DNA of 64,000 nt from Sphingobacterium multivorum (GCF_039511225.1 NZ_CP154261.1:496001-560000); one strand, 5' to 3'; positions 26,380-35,903 are shown, counted from the first letter of the stretch. Notes: generated by a model from the letters alone, not told the origin. Translations and numbers: made by a program.

Positions 26380-27891
26380 ATGATCATTGGATTAGACATT
26401 GGGACATCATCTGCGAAAGCTGTTGCATTTGACTACGCAGGTAACATCTTGTCGCAGCATAGTATACCTTATCCTATAATAAACCCGGCGGAAGGCTGGT
26501 ATGAGCAAGATCCGGAGATTGTTTATGGTGCATGTATTGATTCTATTATGCATGTCATGATTAGCTTAAAGCAATCTAGTGGGGAGATGCCGAAACCTGT
26601 ATGTATTTCGGTGAGCAGTGCTATGCACGGGCTGATCGCTGTTGACTCGATGGGACAGCCACTTAGCAATTGCATTATATGGGCAGATCGCAGAAGCGAG
26701 CATATTGCGGTAGCTTTGGAGGCAAGTGAGGCGGGAAGGTTGCTTTATCAGCAGACGGGTACACCAATACATCCCATGTCTTTGCTTTGCAAATTAATGT
26801 GGATAAAGTCCAATGATCAAAAATTATTTGCTCAGTCACACAAGTTTATCGGTATCAAAGAATTTCTTTTTTACCGGCTCTTTGGCGTGTATGTGGTTGA
26901 TCATTCCATTGCATCTGCAACAGGGCTTTTCGACATACATCACCTAAGATGGTCTGATCAGGCGTTAAGCTTGGCGGGCATATCGGAAGAACAGCTAGCA
27001 TCGCCAGTTCCGGTCGATTATATTTTAAATATGCCTCGCCGAGAAATTGCGGCCTTGATGCACATCCCCGAAGATACCCCTTTTGTTATAGGTGGTAGCG
27101 ATGGTTGTTTGGCTAATCTCGGAGTAGGAGCTATAAGTCCTGGAGTGGCTTCGGTAACGGTCGGTACCAGTGGAGCTATTCGCGTAGCAAGCGCGCAGGC
27201 AAATCATGAAAAAAAACAAAGACTATTTACCTACCTACTGAGACCAAATGAATATATAATTGGTGGTGCGGTTAACAATGGCGGTGTATTACGCAACTGG
27301 TTTCGGGACAACTTTTTGAGCGAATATACCCAAATGGAAGCAGATGGAGATCCTTCGGCGTCGTTAAATGCTTTGATCGACTCTGTCGTTCCGGGGGCAG
27401 AAGGCTTGATATTCTTGCCCTATCTAACTGGTGAACGGGCACCACATTGGAATTCCAATGCTAAAGGCGTTTATTTTGGAATACAGTTGCATCATGGTAG
27501 GGCTCACTTTGCACGTGCCATGATGGAAGGGATGTTGTTTGCAATTTACAGTGTGGGAATCGCATTAGAGGAGAACACCGGTCCCATTCATACGATCTTT
27601 GCAAGCGGCGGCTTGGCGCGTTCATCGTTGTTGGTGCAGATGCTTGCAGACATTTTCAATAAACCTGTATTCACCAAAAATACAGTAGAAAGCTCTGCAT
27701 GGGGAGCAGCATTGATAGGCTTGGAAGCCTTGGGTATTCAGGGAGGTGAGCCTACTATAAAAAACAAACAAGCGGAAGCAGAGCACGATACCGAGCACGA
27801 TTATAAACCGAGTGCGGAGAATCACGCTGTCTATATGAAGAACTTCAGGAAATTTGAACGCCTATACCATATATTGGAAGGTGAGTTTTAA
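26380..27891 (+). CDS. gntK: Gluconokinase (FGGY family)
   Basis: A 503-residue sugar kinase that phosphorylates gluconate to 6-phosphogluconate. The N-terminal phosphate-binding motif is GLDIGTSSAKAVAFD, FGGY motifs include VGTSGAIRV and FLPYLTGERAPHWN, and ASGGLARSSLLVQMLAD is the C-terminal signature. The FGGY type is used for gluconate in Gram-positives and Bacteroidota, unlike E. coli GntK. Context with gntP 16 bases downstream and gnd divergent supports the substrate. The 180-base gap before it shows no recognisable operator, and no GntR-type regulator is adjacent. Confidence 0.92.
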   Translation: MIIGLDIGTSSAKAVAFDYAGNILSQHSIPYPIINPAEGWYEQDPEIVYGACIDSIMHVMISLKQSSGEMPKPVCISVSSAMHGLIAVDSMGQPLSNCIIWADRRSEHIAVALEASEAGRLLYQQTGTPIHPMSLLCKLMWIKSNDQKLFAQSHKFIGIKEFLFYRLFGVYVVDHSIASATGLFDIHHLRWSDQALSLAGISEEQLASPVPVDYILNMPRREIAALMHIPEDTPFVIGGSDGCLANLGVGAISPGVASVTVGTSGAIRVASAQANHEKKQRLFTYLLRPNEYIIGGAVNNGGVLRNWFRDNFLSEYTQMEADGDPSASLNALIDSVVPGAEGLIFLPYLTGERAPHWNSNAKGVYFGIQLHHGRAHFARAMMEGMLFAIYSVGIALEENTGPIHTIFASGGLARSSLLVQMLADIFNKPVFTKNTVESSAWGAALIGLEALGIQGGEPTIKNKQAEAEHDTEHDYKPSAENHAVYMKNFRKFERLYHILEGEF

Positions 27892-27907
27892 CTAAATATA
27901 AATTATC

Positions 27908-29230
27908 ATGCCTCTAATCATCGTTATTTTGGGAGTAGCTTTACTACTTCTTTTAGTTACCGTTGTCAGGTTAAACACGATCTTTTCATTACTGATAACC
28001 TCTGTTGCGGTCGGTTTTGCTATGAATATGAGTGCCGTCGACATCCTTAAATCTGTTGAAACCGGAGTGAGTACCACTATGGGCCAGTTGGCACTATTGT
28101 TGGCTTTCGGGTCTCTATTGGGAAAATTGATGGCGGAGGGTGGTGCTGCAGAAAAGATTACAACGGTACTAACGGCTGTATTTGGCAAAAAGAACTTACC
28201 TTGGGCAATGGTTCTCACGGGCTTTTTAGTAGGAATTCCCTTATTTTACAATGTCGGTTTTATCGTCTTAGTACCATTCGTTTTCATGGTATGTGTTTCC
28301 AATAAGATGCCCTTGCTTTACGTAGCCATTCCGTTGCTGGCAGCGCTGTCCGTGACACACGGTTATTTGCCACCGCATCCGGGAGCTACGGCCATAGCGC
28401 TTACCTACAAAGCGGATATCGGTTTAACAATGGCCTATGGTATTGTTGTGGCAATTCCTGCCATCATTATCGGTGGGCCGCTCTTTGGCAGGATGCTTAA
28501 GGATATTCCGACCAACCCACCGACCGAGTTTTTTCCGGAACACAATCAAGCGGATAGGAAGGAGCTTCCCGGGTTTGCAATTAGTATATTTACGGGGCTT
28601 TTTCCAATAATTTTAATTGCTTTTGGTTCATTTTCCCATCTAATATTTCCAGAAGGCTCCTCTTGGCAGAAGGCACTGCGTTTCTTGGGTGACCCGGTGG
28701 TGGCTTTAATGATTGCATCGCTAATGGCGATGTACACAATGGGTATCCGCCAAGGCAAAAGTTTGCGGGAGCAGTCAGAAAGTGTGGAAGAAGCGATCCG
28801 CGGGATAATGATGATCCTTTTTATCATTGCAGCATCAGGCGCCTTTAAGCAAATTTTGGTAGACAGTGGTGTAGCGAATTACATCGCTGACCTAACCGCA
28901 GACCTGAGCTTGTCGCCTCTTGTACTTGCATGGTTAATAGCCGGTATCATTCGCCTAGTTATCGGTTCGGCTAGTGTTGCTGGGCTCACGGCAGCAGGCA
29001 TTATGCTTCCCATTGTGCAGGCAGGAAAGGTTACTCCTGAATTAATGGTGCTGGCGACGGGAGCGGGTAGTCTTATGTTCTCACACGTCAACGATCCTGG
29101 GTTTTGGATGTTTAAATCTTATTTTGGAGTGAGCATGAAGGATACGTTTCGCTCATGGACGGTGATGGAAACGCTCGTTTCTGTTGTTGGATTGATTGGC
29201 GTCTTGATTTTACATTGGCTTGGTCATTGA
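27908..29230 (+). CDS. gntP: Gluconate:proton symporter (GntP family)
   Basis: A 440-residue inner-membrane permease with about 12 to 14 hydrophobic helices. GntP-family segments visible include VGIPLFYNVGFIVLVPF, THGYLPPHPGATAIA and SHVNDPGFWMFKSYFG. It imports gluconate or a close relative for GntK. It follows gntK by 16 bases and is closed by a strong terminator. Confidence 0.93.
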   Translation: MPLIIVILGVALLLLLVTVVRLNTIFSLLITSVAVGFAMNMSAVDILKSVETGVSTTMGQLALLLAFGSLLGKLMAEGGAAEKITTVLTAVFGKKNLPWAMVLTGFLVGIPLFYNVGFIVLVPFVFMVCVSNKMPLLYVAIPLLAALSVTHGYLPPHPGATAIALTYKADIGLTMAYGIVVAIPAIIIGGPLFGRMLKDIPTNPPTEFFPEHNQADRKELPGFAISIFTGLFPIILIAFGSFSHLIFPEGSSWQKALRFLGDPVVALMIASLMAMYTMGIRQGKSLREQSESVEEAIRGIMMILFIIAASGAFKQILVDSGVANYIADLTADLSLSPLVLAWLIAGIIRLVIGSASVAGLTAAGIMLPIVQAGKVTPELMVLATGAGSLMFSHVNDPGFWMFKSYFGVSMKDTFRSWTVMETLVSVVGLIGVLILHWLGH

Positions 29231-29411
29231 CAGCGAATGGGAAAGTTTCCTATTGTCATACATCTTTAGTTAATAATCTTACCTTTCTAAGCATTGCTTC
29301 TTTATAAACAACATAAACATGATCGTGTACTGTCACGGTAGCTCAACAAAGTGATTATATGAAGTAATCGTAAGGATATTTAGTAATAGCTCAAACGAAT
29401 ATTGAATTATA

Positions 29412-29446
29412 CAGGCCCATAATCGGTTGATTATGGGCTTTTTTTT
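29412..29446 (+). terminator. Terminator after gntP
   Basis: GCCCATAATC pairs with GATTATGGGC around GGTT, then eight T residues. It lies about 180 bases after the gntP stop; the gap before it holds no gene. Confidence 0.87.
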
Positions 29447-29518
29447 GACGGAAACCTTTGTTTGATTTTTTTTTCTTAATATCGTGACAATGAACCGAAT
29501 TTTTGTTGTTCTAAAATT

Positions 29519-31003
29519 ATGTGGAGATTACACCGATTTCATATACATTGCTTAATCCTGTTGGTAAGCTGCCTATCTGGGTTACCGTCTTTTGGACAAT
29601 CAATTGCTTATACAGTAGACAATTTGCCCAGTCCAAAAATAAAGGGGCAGGATTATTTTGTGTCCAATCCCGATGGGATTCTATCTTCGGGTACAGTGGC
29701 GGAATTAGATGGTTTATCAACGCAGATTGAGGCTACTACAAAAAGTGAATTTGCCATCGTTGTGGTGAATGATTACGTTGGCGACAGTGATTTCGAATTT
29801 GCTTTAAAATTATTCAATGCCTGGGGGATCGGTAAGAAGGAAAGTAACAATGGGCTTTTGTTGTTTATTGCTAAAGACCGACATGAATACCGTTTTATCA
29901 CTGGGTATGGTATGGAAAGCATTTTGCCCGATGCTTATTTAAAGCGCATTGGCGAAAAGTATCTCGTACCCAATTTTCGGAATGAGGATTACGACCGCGG
30001 TGTTATGGAGGCTTCAGAATTTATAAAGACCATCCTTACCTCACCGGATAGTAAGGCCGAGCTGGAACGCTTAATGCCAGAGGCAACACCGGTCTGGAGC
30101 TTTAAAAGTCCAATCCTGCGAAATTCACTGTTGGTTTTAGGTTTGTTTGCAATCTGTTATATCTGGTTGGGTGAAGTGACCCGAGCGATCAAAGGGAAGT
30201 TGACTAAAAAAAGTAAATATTTCCCGCCTTTAGTCAGTGGATGCGGCTGTATGGGAATAGTAATGTTTATCTCGGTGTTTATCTGTGCATTTGCCCTCAA
30301 TAATTTTGAGGAGGTCTATCAGTGGAAAAATTTACCTTATTTTATTGGTGTTTTTGGTAGTATCACCTTGGCGATGAAGTATAATGCAAGCCGCACGCAA
30401 ATTGTCAATTCTTATCAGGACGAAGAAAATATACAAAAAGCTTTGCGCAAATTTCGTGTCTGGGGCTTAGTTCCGCTATTGCTTAGTCCATTGGCGCTAT
30501 TTGATCTCATTGGATTGAATAAACGCATTCGGAAGAATCAACTTCGATTGGCTCCTCCAGATCAATCTGGACGTTGGTTGCGCATGAATAAGGATGATGT
30601 GTCTACCCGAGAAAGTGCATACCTGGATAAGGGGCAGCTTTTGGAGGAAAAAATCGGTAGTCGTTCGTACGAAATATGGATAGATCAGACGACCAATGAA
30701 ACAAAGCTGGTTCCCTGGGATGAAAATGTTGGTTTCAGTGATTGTCCTGCATGTCATTACAGAACTTTTGAGACCGGGCGTACCAAGACGATACGTGCAG
30801 CAACGTATAGTTCGCAGGGATTGGAAGAACGCTTTGACTTATGCAAGAACTGTGGCCATCGGGTATCCCATGGTGAACATTCAACTCCAGTTAAAGTGCG
30901 CTCAACATCGAGTAGCTCTGGCGGAGGATCGAGTAGTAGTGGCGGTGGTGGTAGTTTTGGTGGCGGATCTTCTGGTGGCGGTGGTGCAGGCGGAAGATGG
31001 TAA
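29519..31003 (+). CDS. TPM-domain (TLP18.3/Psb32/MOLO-1) membrane protein with Gly/Ser-rich tail
   Basis: A 494-residue YgcG-type protein. A signal peptide (about 1-26) leads to a periplasmic TPM domain (about 45-170) with the signature VNDYVGDSDFEFALKLFNAWGIGKKESNNGLLLF. Two or more membrane segments follow (about 200-290). A C-terminal part holds two CxxC pairs (CPACH and CKNCGH), suggesting a zinc ribbon. The end is a low-complexity Gly/Ser tail, usual in this family. The function of bacterial TPM proteins is unsettled; some act as phosphatases or in membrane-protein care. Confidence 0.88.
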   Translation: MWRLHRFHIHCLILLVSCLSGLPSFGQSIAYTVDNLPSPKIKGQDYFVSNPDGILSSGTVAELDGLSTQIEATTKSEFAIVVVNDYVGDSDFEFALKLFNAWGIGKKESNNGLLLFIAKDRHEYRFITGYGMESILPDAYLKRIGEKYLVPNFRNEDYDRGVMEASEFIKTILTSPDSKAELERLMPEATPVWSFKSPILRNSLLVLGLFAICYIWLGEVTRAIKGKLTKKSKYFPPLVSGCGCMGIVMFISVFICAFALNNFEEVYQWKNLPYFIGVFGSITLAMKYNASRTQIVNSYQDEENIQKALRKFRVWGLVPLLLSPLALFDLIGLNKRIRKNQLRLAPPDQSGRWLRMNKDDVSTRESAYLDKGQLLEEKIGSRSYEIWIDQTTNETKLVPWDENVGFSDCPACHYRTFETGRTKTIRAATYSSQGLEERFDLCKNCGHRVSHGEHSTPVKVRSTSSSSGGGSSSSGGGGSFGGGSSGGGGAGGRW

Positions 31004-31018
31004 TCCGTAATTTAGGGC

Positions 31019-31127
31019 AAAAAAAAAGGTTTCCAAACGGGGAGAATGAAAACCTTAAATAACCAATTATAAACCTAAATTATGATGACACAAATATAGT
31101 GTATTTATTACACTATGCAAATTTTTT
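31019..31127 (+). other. Orphan leader-like stretch with two hairpins before the lipid operon
   Basis: An A run, then AAGGTTT / AAACCTT as a wide-loop hairpin; on the minus strand this would end in a T run like a terminator. Next comes AACCAATTATAAACCTAAAT leading to ATG ATG ACA CAA ATA TAG, a five-codon ORF. Positions 31096-31116 are a perfect 8-bp inverted repeat (ATAGTGTA-TTTAT-TACACTAT) followed by a T run, which could terminate the TPM gene. Confidence 0.45.
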
Positions 31128-31164
31128 TAAAAAAAAATAAAAAATAAGTTACAGCTAGCGCTAT

Positions 31165-31767
31165 ATGATTTCTGTTTATAAATTGAAACCAAAATTTCAG
31201 CAGTTGCTGATGCCGATCTTGAACTTTTTGCATCAAAGGAAGATAACGGCCAATCAAATTACAATTGGATCGATCGTATTCTCGTTGATCATTGCTTTGT
31301 TTTTTTGGTATGCTGATCGTTTCCCGATTTTCTTTTTGGTCCTGCCAATCGGATTGTTATTCCGCATGGCCTTGAATGCCTTAGATGGTATGATGGCGAG
31401 GCTTTTTAATCAGACCAGCAAGACCGGAGAGGTTTTGAACGAAGTCGGAGATATTGTTTCGGATGTCGTGCTATTTTTTCCTTTGTTGAAGTTTCATCCG
31501 GAAAGCGTGTATCCAATTGTCGCTTTTATTGTCTTGAGTGTTGTGAATGAATTTTGTGGATTGATAGGGAAGGTAATTGCCAATGATCGTCGTTACGATG
31601 GGCCGATGGGCAAAAGTGATCGTGCTTTGCTGTTGGGCGTATATGGAATTTTAGCATTATTGCATATTTCTATCGTTGCTATTTCGGGCTATATTTTTGG
31701 CGTTTTGTGCTTACTCTTACTTTTGAGTTCGGTAACTCGATTGAGAAAGGCTTTGGCGCATGGCTGA
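31165..31767 (+). CDS. CDP-alcohol phosphatidyltransferase, YnbA-like
   Basis: A 200-residue inner-membrane enzyme with about five or six helices. The family motif is DxxDGxxAR(x8)GxxxDxxxD; here it reads N71-AL-D74-G-MM-A-R79, G88, N92, D96, so two of the four metal-binding Asp are Asn. From memory, E. coli YnbA carries the same pattern (MALNALDGM...LNExGD), and the later segment GPMGKSDRALL is also shared, so YnbA orthology is likely. It would transfer a phosphatidyl or similar group to an unknown alcohol. Its 3' end overlaps the cdsA-like gene by 8 bases. Confidence 0.85.
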   Translation: MISVYKLKPKFQQLLMPILNFLHQRKITANQITIGSIVFSLIIALFFWYADRFPIFFLVLPIGLLFRMALNALDGMMARLFNQTSKTGEVLNEVGDIVSDVVLFFPLLKFHPESVYPIVAFIVLSVVNEFCGLIGKVIANDRRYDGPMGKSDRALLLGVYGILALLHISIVAISGYIFGVLCLLLLLSSVTRLRKALAHG

Positions 31768-32590
31768 TGCCAATGGCAAGTTTGCAGATGTTCCTGTTCG
31801 TGTTAGAAGCTGGGGTTATATTGTCTTGGTGCTGGCGGTTGCTTTCGTCCCACCAACATTATCACCTTTGTTTGTTGCCTGGATAACCTTTCAAGGGATG
31901 TGCGAATTTGCGCGTATGTTTATCCCTGAATGGAAGGCGAATCCATTTGTATTCCTTTCCATGGCATTGTTGCAAGCGTTGCTTCTGTACTTTTGTTCCT
32001 ATCAAGAATATTTAGTGTTGGCCAGCTTCATGTGTTTAGGGACTGCTTTATTTTTCAAATATGGTTTAAAGGTTAAGAAGGGAACTGTATTTGGACTGTT
32101 TTTTGGCGCCGTAGCTTGTTTGCTTGCCTTTAGCCATTTAGCTTTTATCCGATCCATTAAAATGGATGGCATCGCGTTCCTAGGACTAAAATTAATCGGA
32201 TATATTGTTGTGTTAACGGAACTGAATGACGTCTTTCAATACCTGATGGGCAAGTTTTTTGGCAAACGTAAAATCGTTCCGCGTATTAGCCCAAATAAGA
32301 CAATTGCTGGATGTGTGGGCGGTATCGGCTTAACAATTATACTGAGTAATTTATTGGGGTATTTCCTACTGCCTTTTCAGAATTTTCTATACTTTTCGTT
32401 GTTCGGTTTGTTCTTCGGTATTTTGGGATTCTGGGGAGATGTTCTTTTTTCCTATCTGAAAAGGAAGGCAGGAGTGAAAGATACTGGAACATTGATTCCC
32501 GGGCATGGTGGCTTATTGGACCGTATCGATAGTCTGATCTTCAATGCGCCACTGTTTTATGCTCTGATTATCCTGTTGTTGGGGAATTAA
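31760..32590 (+). CDS. Phosphatidate cytidylyltransferase, YnbB-like (CdsA family)
   Basis: A 276-residue polytopic membrane protein that should make CDP-diacylglycerol or a related CDP-lipid from a lipid phosphate and CTP. The CdsA C-terminal signature is present: SPNKTIAGCVGG, then DVLFSYLKRKAGVKDTGTLIPGHGGLLDRIDSL. The house-keeping CdsA is expected elsewhere, so this is probably the dedicated paralogue feeding the YnbA-like transferase, with which it overlaps by 8 bases. Confidence 0.9.
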   Translation: MADANGKFADVPVRVRSWGYIVLVLAVAFVPPTLSPLFVAWITFQGMCEFARMFIPEWKANPFVFLSMALLQALLLYFCSYQEYLVLASFMCLGTALFFKYGLKVKKGTVFGLFFGAVACLLAFSHLAFIRSIKMDGIAFLGLKLIGYIVVLTELNDVFQYLMGKFFGKRKIVPRISPNKTIAGCVGGIGLTIILSNLLGYFLLPFQNFLYFSLFGLFFGILGFWGDVLFSYLKRKAGVKDTGTLIPGHGGLLDRIDSLIFNAPLFYALIILLLGN

Positions 32591-32640
32591 TAAAATTTGA
32601 CGAATGTAGTGGAGAGAAGGTTAATTAAAATTTCAATGTG

Positions 32641-33669
32641 ATGGCTTATCAACGTGCTGTTTTATTTTCAGGGGGTGGAACGCGGTTCAGTCTATATATG
32701 GGCATGTACGCTGCGTTAGATGAGCTGGGCTTAAAACCAGATCTGCTTATAGCAAGCTGCGGCGGTTCAATGGCAGTCGCTGTTATACAGGCCTTTGCTA
32801 CACATGAAGCCCGCAAGTGCTATCTACAATCTGAAGAATTTTATCGGTTTTTCTTGCATCATCGGCTCACTGAACAGCGTCGTTTGGTGAAGCTGGGCGT
32901 GTATGTTTTGAAAAAACAGCTGAACGAAAAACGGGCGCCCTTTATCGAGGATGTCTTTAATCGCTATCTCGTTGATATGGAACAGGATCTTTCCTTACTA
33001 TTGCCTACTTTAGATAGACCATTCTCGGCAGCAATACCGGCACTGGTGGTCGGCGCTAAAATGCTGTTCAGCCCGTCTGAAGTAGGGCAGCGGCGTGGAG
33101 ATCGGAAACTCTATCAAAAAATGCTGATGGGAACTAAGGATGTATTGGCCAATGTGCCTATTGAGGCAATAGGCATTGCGGATGAGAATTATGTGCATAG
33201 TGCAGTGGCTGAAGAAGTTCATTTGAGTGCTGAATTTTCTGTGCTACAGGCGGCCCGTATTTCGATGTCCGATATGTTTTATATTAAACCTGTATGTTCC
33301 AATAATACCCATTACGCTGGTGGAGCAATTGATCTCGTTCCAATGGAGCTAGCAAATGTGCTTGCTGAAAACATTATATGTGAGCGAAAACAACCTTACA
33401 AACGACAAGAAGAAGCGTTGGTACGGGCAGTATTGGGCTTTAGCGGAAATAAACGGTTAGCAGATTTGGAACAACATTTTCCGTATGCACATTGGATAGA
33501 TACACAGGATGCCGCGAAACAATTAGCTGGGAAATACTGTAAAAAAGGAATTGATTGGCGTAAATTTGAAGTTACGCTTTCTTTCCCGAGAGATCTGGAA
33601 GAATTTACTGAAGCGATGGAAGCGCAATGGAACTATGGCTATGAGGTGACATTAAAATCATTGAAATGA
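32641..33669 (+). CDS. Patatin-like phospholipase family protein with altered catalytic motifs
   Basis: A 342-residue protein (ATG at 32641; a GTG three bases before is an alternative). The oxyanion-type motif SGGGTRF is at about 10-17 and the nucleophile region LLIASCGGSMAVAV at about 36-49, where GxSxG reads GGSMA with Ser44 as candidate nucleophile. The patatin Asp motif DGG reads AGG in HYAGGAIDLVPME (about 226), so the dyad Asp is not evident. It may be inactive, use another Asp, or be a lipid-binding relative. It sits 50 bases after the cdsA-like gene and overlaps the SDR gene by ATGA. Confidence 0.75.
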   Translation: MAYQRAVLFSGGGTRFSLYMGMYAALDELGLKPDLLIASCGGSMAVAVIQAFATHEARKCYLQSEEFYRFFLHHRLTEQRRLVKLGVYVLKKQLNEKRAPFIEDVFNRYLVDMEQDLSLLLPTLDRPFSAAIPALVVGAKMLFSPSEVGQRRGDRKLYQKMLMGTKDVLANVPIEAIGIADENYVHSAVAEEVHLSAEFSVLQAARISMSDMFYIKPVCSNNTHYAGGAIDLVPMELANVLAENIICERKQPYKRQEEALVRAVLGFSGNKRLADLEQHFPYAHWIDTQDAAKQLAGKYCKKGIDWRKFEVTLSFPRDLEEFTEAMEAQWNYGYEVTLKSLK

Positions 33670-34421
33670 AAGTATTTATTGCCGGTGGCACAAGTGGAAT
33701 AGGCCTTGCTTTGGCCAAGCGCTACCTCGAACAGGGAGCAGAGGTCGCTGTGTGTGGTCGTGATCTGACGAAAATGTCAGCATATTCCTGGACGCATAGC
33801 CTTAAAAGTTTTGAAGTAGACGTATGTCAATTAAACAGTCTGCAGGATGCGGTCAGTACATTTTGTGCACATTCATCTTTGGACCTCTTTATCAATTGTA
33901 CCGGGAGTTACGCAGATGACGTTGCTCAACAGACAAGTTATCAGGATGTGGTTGCCATGCTACAGGTGAATATGATGGGTACGATAAATTGTTTCGAAGC
34001 GGCAAGAATGGTTATGCAGGGTCATTCGGAAGGACAGATTGCAATCGTCGCATCGGTATCGGGAACGCTTCATTTTCCAAATTCAAGCCTATATAGTAAG
34101 ACCAAGCGTGCTGCAATCCAAGTGGCTGATGCATATCGGAGGGCACTCCAGCCGTATGGAATTGCGGTTACTGTTATCGCCCCGGGCTATGTTGATACAG
34201 ATAAACTGAGAGCGCTCAATAAGCAAGATTTGTCTAAAAAGCCATTTTTAATACCCGTAGACGACGCTGCACAGCGTATAATGGCAGCTATCGAACAGAA
34301 GAAGAAGCAAGTAGTGTTTCCGAAGCGTATGAAGTGGCTAATGGCATCGCTGGGACTACTTCCAAATATCGTATTGAATAAAATTATGTCGAGGAAGGCC
34401 AAATGGATGAAAAACGACTGA
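33666..34421 (+). CDS. Short-chain dehydrogenase/reductase in the lipid operon
   Basis: A 251-residue classical SDR. The cofactor motif is GGTSGIGLA (7-15), and the catalytic residues are Ser130 or Ser132, Tyr143 and Lys147 (YSKTK). The segment CGRDLTKM after the second strand, with Arg, suggests NADP(H). The C-terminal end (KWLMASLGLLPNIVLNKIM) is hydrophobic and may sit on the membrane, as in lipid reductases such as 3-ketodihydrosphingosine reductase. The substrate is unknown. It overlaps the patatin gene by 4 bases and the next gene by 19. Confidence 0.88.
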   Translation: MKVFIAGGTSGIGLALAKRYLEQGAEVAVCGRDLTKMSAYSWTHSLKSFEVDVCQLNSLQDAVSTFCAHSSLDLFINCTGSYADDVAQQTSYQDVVAMLQVNMMGTINCFEAARMVMQGHSEGQIAIVASVSGTLHFPNSSLYSKTKRAAIQVADAYRRALQPYGIAVTVIAPGYVDTDKLRALNKQDLSKKPFLIPVDDAAQRIMAAIEQKKKQVVFPKRMKWLMASLGLLPNIVLNKIMSRKAKWMKND

Positions 34422-35839
34422 AAAATAGGGGACTGCAATTTGCTGTTTTCCTTTATTGTGCGCTATTTTTCCAGTTGACTTATTCTGCTGCTTCGATCCA
34501 TGCTGCAAATCAGGTATGGGTATCTTCATTTGCGTTTCCTTTTGAACGCTTTATACCGTTTGTATCTTGGATGATTATTCCCTACATGAGCAGTGGTTTG
34601 TTCTTCGCTTTGGTTCCCTTCTGTTGTCCAAGTCGAAAGGAACTCTGGGTTTATACAAAGCGTTTCAGCTTTATTACCATTGTTTCTATTTGTTGTTTTT
34701 TTATTTTCCCTTTGCGATTTTCCTTTGTTCGGCCTAGCGTTGAATATCCAGTTTTTGAATTTTTCTTCGTCTTTTTAGGGAAGTACGATTCCCCATTTAA
34801 TCAAGCACCTTCGTTGCATGTGGCCTATGCATGTCTGTTTTGGTCGGTGCTCGGTAGGCAGCTAAAAGGATGGAAAAAAGGGGCTGTGGGAATTTGGCTG
34901 CTGCTCATGGGGATTGCTACACTCACCGTTTATCAGCACCATCTGGTGGATGTGCTGACCGCATTGATTTTGGTTCACATGGGATTCGTTCTATTCCCAT
35001 CTCCATCGGGACTGCTTCATGACAGTGCATTATCTATGTTAAAGGCCGGGAATTTGCCCTTTTTGGCTGGTACCGAAAAGGCAAATTTATACGAAAAGAC
35101 GAAATTAGACCTCGAAGCGGAGATTTGTCGTAGAAACCAAAGAATTGGTAACGTTTACTATGCCATTGGCTGGAGTTTATTGTTACTGGCATTGTGGGGC
35201 GGAGCTCATGCTTTTGGATTATATCTTTTGTGTTGGCCATCCCTGGTCTGCATTGCGGTAGGAAGGAATTATGTTATCAATAATCCAAGGTTTCTAAAAG
35301 ATGATAAAGGTTGGATACCTGGATTTAAAAAATGGTTTTATTGTCCATATCAATGCATATATTGGTTACTGTGGCGTTTTGTCAGACGCAGCAATAATCC
35401 GCCTTTATTTGAAATTTTACCAGGTTGTTATGTGGGGCCGAGGATGACTGCAGGAGATCTCCGTGTGCTTGGTCTGAATAAGCATCTGGTTGTTTTTGAT
35501 CTGGCTGCTGAATTGGAAGAAATGCCTATTCTACATTTGGAGAAAAACTATCATTCGTTTCCATTGTTGGATATAGCAGCAATTAAATTGTCGGATGCCG
35601 AAAGGATATTGGCAGCGCTCGTAATCAGTTATCAACAATTGAAGAGAGGTGAAAATATGATTATACATTGTACAATGGGTTACAGCAGGAGTATGATTTT
35701 TGCTGTTCTATTGTCACAAAAAATATTATCTTTAGATTTAATGGATGCTATAGATCGGGTTAAATCTCATAATAAGCATCTTGTATTGCATAAACATGCA
35801 CTTGAGTTGATGGAGGTGCTGGTCGAGAGAAATAGCTAG
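34403..35839 (+). CDS. PAP2-like phosphatase fused to a dual-specificity phosphatase, YnbD-like
   Basis: A 478-residue inner-membrane fusion. The N-terminal half has about six helices and PAP2-like motifs NQAPSLHVAYA (134-142; PSLH at 136-139) and HHLVD (179-183). More helices follow around 255-285. The C-terminal part is a soluble dual-specificity phosphatase with the Cx5R loop HCTMGYSRS, Cys423 and Arg429. The same fusion occurs in E. coli YnbD. It should remove phosphate from a lipid intermediate, for example a phosphatidylglycerophosphate-like head group (inference). It overlaps the SDR gene by 19 bases. Confidence 0.88.
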   Translation: MDEKRLKNRGLQFAVFLYCALFFQLTYSAASIHAANQVWVSSFAFPFERFIPFVSWMIIPYMSSGLFFALVPFCCPSRKELWVYTKRFSFITIVSICCFFIFPLRFSFVRPSVEYPVFEFFFVFLGKYDSPFNQAPSLHVAYACLFWSVLGRQLKGWKKGAVGIWLLLMGIATLTVYQHHLVDVLTALILVHMGFVLFPSPSGLLHDSALSMLKAGNLPFLAGTEKANLYEKTKLDLEAEICRRNQRIGNVYYAIGWSLLLLALWGGAHAFGLYLLCWPSLVCIAVGRNYVINNPRFLKDDKGWIPGFKKWFYCPYQCIYWLLWRFVRRSNNPPLFEILPGCYVGPRMTAGDLRVLGLNKHLVVFDLAAELEEMPILHLEKNYHSFPLLDIAAIKLSDAERILAALVISYQQLKRGENMIIHCTMGYSRSMIFAVLLSQKILSLDLMDAIDRVKSHNKHLVLHKHALELMEVLVERNS

Positions 35840-35903
35840 ACGGTCCTTTGCATGATCTTTGTTATGAAATATACTATTTGATATTAGTACGTAAAAATTA
35901 TAC

